Below are positions 59,592 through 64,000 of a stretch of 64,000 nt of DNA, piece by piece. The stretch's first letter is position 1; each line of letters starts with the position of its first letter. A program made the translations under genes and the position numbers. The stretch comes from Straminergon stramineum (taxonomy: Eukaryota; Streptophyta; Bryopsida; Hypnales; Calliergonaceae). The stretch lies in NCBI GenBank assembly GCA_963920665.1, contig OY987263.1, positions 29,004,547 to 29,068,546 on the forward strand. Reading direction: 5' to 3'. The notes under the pieces were generated by a model. The model saw only the letters and a list, made by a program, of their open reading frames with translations, had not been told where the DNA came from and ran no database searches.

Positions 59592-59606
59592 CCCCCCCCC
59601 CCCCCC
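59592..59606 (+). repeat. Poly-C tract, 15 bases
   Basis: Fifteen consecutive C residues after GCAGTATTA. It is a mononucleotide run whose true length may vary between molecules or reads. Confidence 0.8.
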
Positions 59607-60023
59607 TGAATCTCGGAGTCTTTACCCCTAAAGGACCAGGCGATCAAATTTCATTCAAATTTCAAACAAAGGAAGAAAACTAACATGTACCACAAAGAGA
59701 GAATCTAGATTTTTTAATGCATGTAAGTGTTTGCGAATTCTTGTGTATGTTCTCAAACATTTGAAGGGAATAGGTTATCAAGACTTCTTTTCTCAAAAAT
59801 TCTATAGTTCAAAGGATACTAGTACATCTAACCTCAAGAAGTAACTTTTTTAAGTTCAAATACTTAACCTTCAAATAAATATCTCAAAAAATCACCATTA
59901 TTAGAACATTTATCCAATAGCAAAAACATCTTGTGAAAATTAAAAATAACCCCTATTAAACTAATTATGGACAAGTCCATAGTCCAAAATTAATATCACA
60001 TTTGCAAGTGAATGATGAAATAT

Positions 60024-60057
60024 GATAGATAGATAGATAGATAGATGGATGGATGGA
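60024..60057 (+). repeat. GATA/GGAT microsatellite
   Basis: Six GATA units followed by four imperfect GGAT units. It is a simple tandem repeat in AT-rich DNA. Confidence 0.85.
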
Positions 60058-60814
60058 TCAAAGACTTTTGAATTTTAAATGGATCAAAATTATGATTTTG
60101 GGTCAAATAAATATTTTGAAAAATAAAAAATAGATAGATTTAGGCCACTAGCCTATACATTTTCAATTATAGAGAATGTCCATAATTTGTAAATCTATCT
60201 ATAATTAGTTATATAGGGGTTAAATATTCAATGTACAATTAAATGAAGAAGAAAATTTCAATGTTTTGGTTTTAAATTTATAGATGATTATTGATTTGTA
60301 CCATAATAAACTCAAATTTATGAATATGACCTATGGATCCTATTTCACAACTTTTGTTTAAAAGTCTTTATTAAATTATTATTATTATAGTGTCCATTTT
60401 ATAATAAATGTTTATAATTTTAGAGATTTGGACTACTCCTACTCATTAATATTGTAAGGATGTGATGGCCTATAAGTGTGATTGATGATTTTCTATATAT
60501 TGTTGTAGAAATGACATGAAAAATGAAGAATATACCTATTGGTTCAAAAATCAAATCATTTTTGAGTGACTACCTTGGTCATTTGCTAGTGTCTTCTTAG
60601 GGTTAAGAGGTTAACCCTAGAAGAATGCCACAAAAACTACATGTTTGATGGATGACTTCACTTGAGATTGTAGGATGAAAAAAACCCATTTAATCGTCCA
60701 ATATTTTTTTGAAGTTGCTTGAGTACATTTTAGTGAATAGTATTGCAAATTCCCTCCTTGTGGAATTGATGACTTTTCTATAGAAGATGTTTAACCCTAA
60801 AAGGACGGACTGGT

Positions 60815-61010
60815 GATTGTGGAATTCATGGCTTATGGAATCGTATGACATCTATTTCAAAAAAAAAAATATCCTTTGGAAGTCAAACTACTATAGAAGA
60901 TCTTCCCTTTCCACCCCTAATTCCGAAGATGAATAGTTGCACTTCTATCCTACACAAGAGAATTCCTTATCATCCATCAAATACAAAACATCCATTTAAG
61001 GGTTAACCCT
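60815..61010 (+). repeat. Dispersed repeat family R1, copy 3
   Basis: Shares GGAAGTCAAACTACT, GAAGATCTTCCCTTTCCA, CCCCTAATTCCGAAGATGA, ATAGTTGCACTT, CCTACACAAGAGAATTCC and AAACATCC with copy 1. It lies a few hundred bases beyond the 3' end of the glutathione transferase gene. Confidence 0.55.
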
Positions 61011-61753
61011 TGGAGAATAGACCCATCTCCACAGATTCAAACTTTACAATCTACCTTTACCATTTTGCAACTAAATAAGAACAAACTTTTTACATTTATT
61101 TTTAAAACTATGATGAAATCCCATGTCTTCTATAAGTGCTAAATTTTTTGGTGAAAATTAGGCTAGTTAACAATGTTATGAGACTGAGGGACTTTCAAGT
61201 TTGACTACATGGACATAGGTAAGTCAATTAGGGGGTCGATGTTCTGTCTCACACGACCAATGTTGTCATATTGCGTCATTTTGTCCGCTAAACTCTTGGT
61301 CAATAATGATATGTAGAACCAGTGTCTACTTTGACAAACTCTATTATAAAACAGCAGTGAATGGGTAAGTTAGAATTTGAGAGATCGCTGAAACATCAAA
61401 ATTTCCAAGACAGTACATTTAAATATCAAGACAGCAATAAGGGTGAAGCTCAAACAAGCAATCCCTCAACGGTTTGAGAGTGCCACACAAAGAAACGGGC
61501 CTGTTAAGTTCCAACTTTCAACAGCTTATTCTTAGACGAGTACATTCAGCAGAACCTGTCAGGTCAATACCATCCGGCCCTCGAAATCTGACTAAAGCAG
61601 TAAGACCAGATACGGTAAAAGAACAATTACACTACCTGGCAAATTGCCTCAATTCTGTAAATAACATCAGTACATCACTGTTTATAAACAGGACTTGTGG
61701 ATTACTACCGTGTCATAAACTCTTGGATCAGTCTTACAACGTGCTTGCAAGGC

Positions 61754-63530
61754 TTACGAAAGTTGGCAAACAGTCATCCCTTGGGCAGTCTTGGGCCGAG
61801 CCAAGCACCGGTCCACCCAAGCCACGGTGCGGTGGAAATTCTTCAGTCCCACCTTCTCACCGCCACCGTAACCCTTTTCCAGACATCTGACCCACGGAAA
61901 GATAGCCATATCGGCGATGGAGTAGCCATCGTCAATGATGAAGTCCCGACCCTCCAGCCGCTTCTCAATCACTCCTAACAGACGCTTCGCTTCGGTGCTG
62001 TATCGCTCCACCGGGTATGGGTGATCACACTTGTCCTTGCCGTACTTGAAGAAATGCCCAAACTATATAACATGAAACAGAAAATAATATTTAATCGGAA
62101 GTTAATTGCAGTGCACAGTCAGACCTCATTTCGAGTAAGAAACTTACTCTGATATATGTTCAGACTGTGTCCCACGGTGTACACATGTGATTTGGACAGC
62201 TTCCACGTGTTATAATCTGACCACATGATTTTTCTGCCATAGTGCACTAGCCTACAGAATGTGTACTGTATCAATAAAAAGTGTCATTCCAGAGTCTTAC
62301 ACTCAACACTTTCTAATGACATACTTGGGAATTGTACATTCCTCATGTTCTGTCATTTTGTGTAAGCATTGATTAGAGAACCTCTACAGATCAAGTTTTG
62401 AATACATGTCAGTGCGCATTCAAGACATTTAGAGCCTGTTCGTCCCAGGCAGAGCAATTCGTGCAATTAGAGAGGGTTGAGTGCGCATTGCCTAAACTCT
62501 GAGGGTTTGGTATACACTCAGAACACTTTTAAGTGACGTTCTCTAAAACAAACATTGTAAAATAGCACTGGAAAGGCTGTCAAAGAACGTAGCCCTCTTG
62601 TCACACATTCAAACTAACTGATGTCCGAGTCATTTTGTTGGACCCCAGCAGTAACGAGATCAGGATAAGAAACTGAAAGAATCTAAACTAGAACGGATAA
62701 GCAAAAGACAATACCTGGCCAAACATGGGCCCAACTCCACCGATCTGGAAAAACACCCACTGAATGGTCTCCCATTTCAGACGAGGATCATGAGACAAAA
62801 ACTTCCCCGTCTTCTCAGCGAGGTACAGCAAGATTGCACCACTTTCAAAGACGTTGATCGGCTTCCCATCTGCCACATTCCAGCCCAATTGCACTGCAAC
62901 GTGAACCTATTGTCCATGCCGCATTGATCACAAAACATTTCTAATTGAATTCTAAATCGGTACTCCAGAAAATTTCATCTTAAAATTCTGTACAAAAATT
63001 GCAGAGGTCAAATTTCCGAAATCAAGCATTATAAGAAGATGTCAGTCAATAAGCTCACCTGGGCCGTTAGGATCAACGATTGCAGGAATCTTGGAGTTTG
63101 GGTTGATGGCAATGAACTCCGGGGTGAACTGCTCATTCTTCATGATGTTGATGGTATGAGCATCATATTCTAACCCCATCTCCTCGAGCGCTACACTGAT
63201 CTGTAGCAATCGGACATAAACTTAGGGATGAGCAAAATTACGATACTTTGAAGTATAATTCCTTCACAAGGAGAGCATCTACTTTATCCTTCACCTCTAG
63301 TCACGTGTAAATCGTTTCAAGGTTCTTCACCTAACATGGTTTCAGAGGTACAATCATTCGTTACAAATCGCAGACTGTGTTCCATTATGTAGGGCAATTT
63401 CTAATCGAAACATATAAAATACTAAGATAGAAATGTCGACACTGAGCCCCCCCAAACACCCAATCTTATCAGAGCATACCTTCTGGCCATTGGGTGTGGC
63501 CAAGCTGTAAAGCTGAATCTTCGACGCCAT
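61754..63530 (-). CDS. Ure2p/YfcG-like glutathione S-transferase
   Basis: Predicted cytosolic thiol transferase of the Ure2p (nu-like) class; bacterial relatives such as YfcG have glutathione-dependent disulfide reductase activity. Minus-strand exons are 63530-63480, 63200-63059, 62893-62715 and 62062-61754, all with GT-AG introns, giving 226 residues, normal for the family. The thioredoxin-like N-terminal half has YSLATPNGQK (residues 8-17), whose Thr and Asn match the glutathione-contacting residues of this class. NPNSKIPAIVDPNGP carries the cis-proline loop, and FESGAILLYLAEKTG is the classic glutathione-binding ESxAI motif. The helical C-terminal half has QWVFFQIGGVGPMFGQ, then YSIADMAIFPWV and the RP near the end. 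The start is the ATG in AAAATGGCG; an upstream in-frame GTG is less likely. No disabling change is seen. The class is found in mosses, algae, fungi and bacteria, which suggests a non-seed plant. Confidence 0.92.
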
Positions 63531-64000
63531 TTTACCGTTCACTAGTTTCGCTACAAGAGAAGCTGGAGGCAGAAACCTAAAATTCCACGTTACGAAAAAC
63601 AGTCAGGTGAAAAACCCACCAGCAATGAGAGCACAATTAGGAAGAATCAAGACGACCATCGCCAACCGCTACTAAACTAACCAGGCAGGTCCATTTGCTG
63701 CACAATCCAAATCCAAATCCAAATCCACATCCAGATCCGAAATCCGAAATCCGAGAAGCTGTAAAATCCGCCCGAGAAAACAACGACATTGATGTTGAGA
63801 AAGCTCACACACACTGATTAGCATCTGATGCAAACATTAAGCATCAAAGCAGGAAGGAACCTACTACAAAGCATGCAGAAAACGTTGAATTCAATTCCAG
63901 TTTGTTTACCTTCTACAGAGTTGCAAATACTTCGATACAGCAGAGTTCAAACATTCAGAGATGGACGAGATAGAAACGCTTGACACTTGTATCATATAGG
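63531..64000 (-). promoter_or_regulatory. 5' flank of the glutathione transferase gene
   Basis: Likely leader and promoter region. It includes a short tandem of ATCCAAATCC/ATCCGAAATCCG-type units (63704-63755) and a possible 5'-untranslated-region splice donor, AGAAGGTAAAC, on the minus strand near 63905-63915. Neither can be confirmed from sequence alone. Confidence 0.3.

Larger units (their letters stand above)
58240..60814. other. Intergenic DNA with simple repeats
   Basis: The first kilobase is moderately GC-rich and probably includes the 3' untranslated region of the gene at 57799. No second gene is supportable; the minus-strand frame at 59190-58930 resembles nothing known. After about 59500 the DNA becomes AT-rich. 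Confidence 0.45.

Overview
The window looks like nuclear DNA of a land plant or close streptophyte relative. The genes are intron-containing with GT-AG introns. Short TTTAGGG-type (plant telomere) motifs occur, and the mobile elements are plant-like: CACTA ends of the form CACTACAAGAAAA and a Stowaway/mariner-like end CTCCCTCCGTCCC. A Ure2p/YfcG-like glutathione transferase is present, a class reported from mosses, algae, fungi and bacteria but not typical of seed plants. An early-diverging plant such as a bryophyte is therefore a reasonable inference, but the species cannot be fixed from this sequence. Genes are GC-rich islands in a very AT-rich background.

Layout. (1) About 3.0-9.3 kb, minus strand: a complete eight-exon SPT16 gene (large subunit of the histone chaperone FACT). 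(2) About 9.3-38.6 kb: a 29-kb spacer with no supportable intact gene. It holds dispersed repeats, a nested transposon complex (a CACTA-type element inside a mariner/Stowaway-like element, with three foldback elements inside the CACTA) at 12.1-16.9 kb, a long featureless AT-rich stretch, and a GC-rich/C-rich minisatellite island at 28.9-33.0 kb. (3) About 38.6-44.8 kb, plus strand: a second complete SPT16 gene, mirror image of the first. (4) 44.8-57.2 kb: AT-rich DNA with repeats, an 874-bp insertion with target-site duplication, and a possible relic of a MULE-type transposase. (5) 57.8-58.2 kb: a small intronless unrecognised gene. (6) 61.75-63.53 kb, minus strand: a four-exon Ure2p-like glutathione transferase.

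The main feature is the large inverted duplication. Two arms of about 6.2 kb carry the two SPT16 genes. From just upstream of the start codon to the middle of intron 6, about 4.49 kb including five introns, they appear base-for-base identical. Outside that tract the flanks are clearly homologous but diverged. This mosaic fits an old inverted duplication with recent gene conversion across the core. The two predicted proteins (1061 residues) differ at one position. The other genes have no obvious functional link to SPT16.
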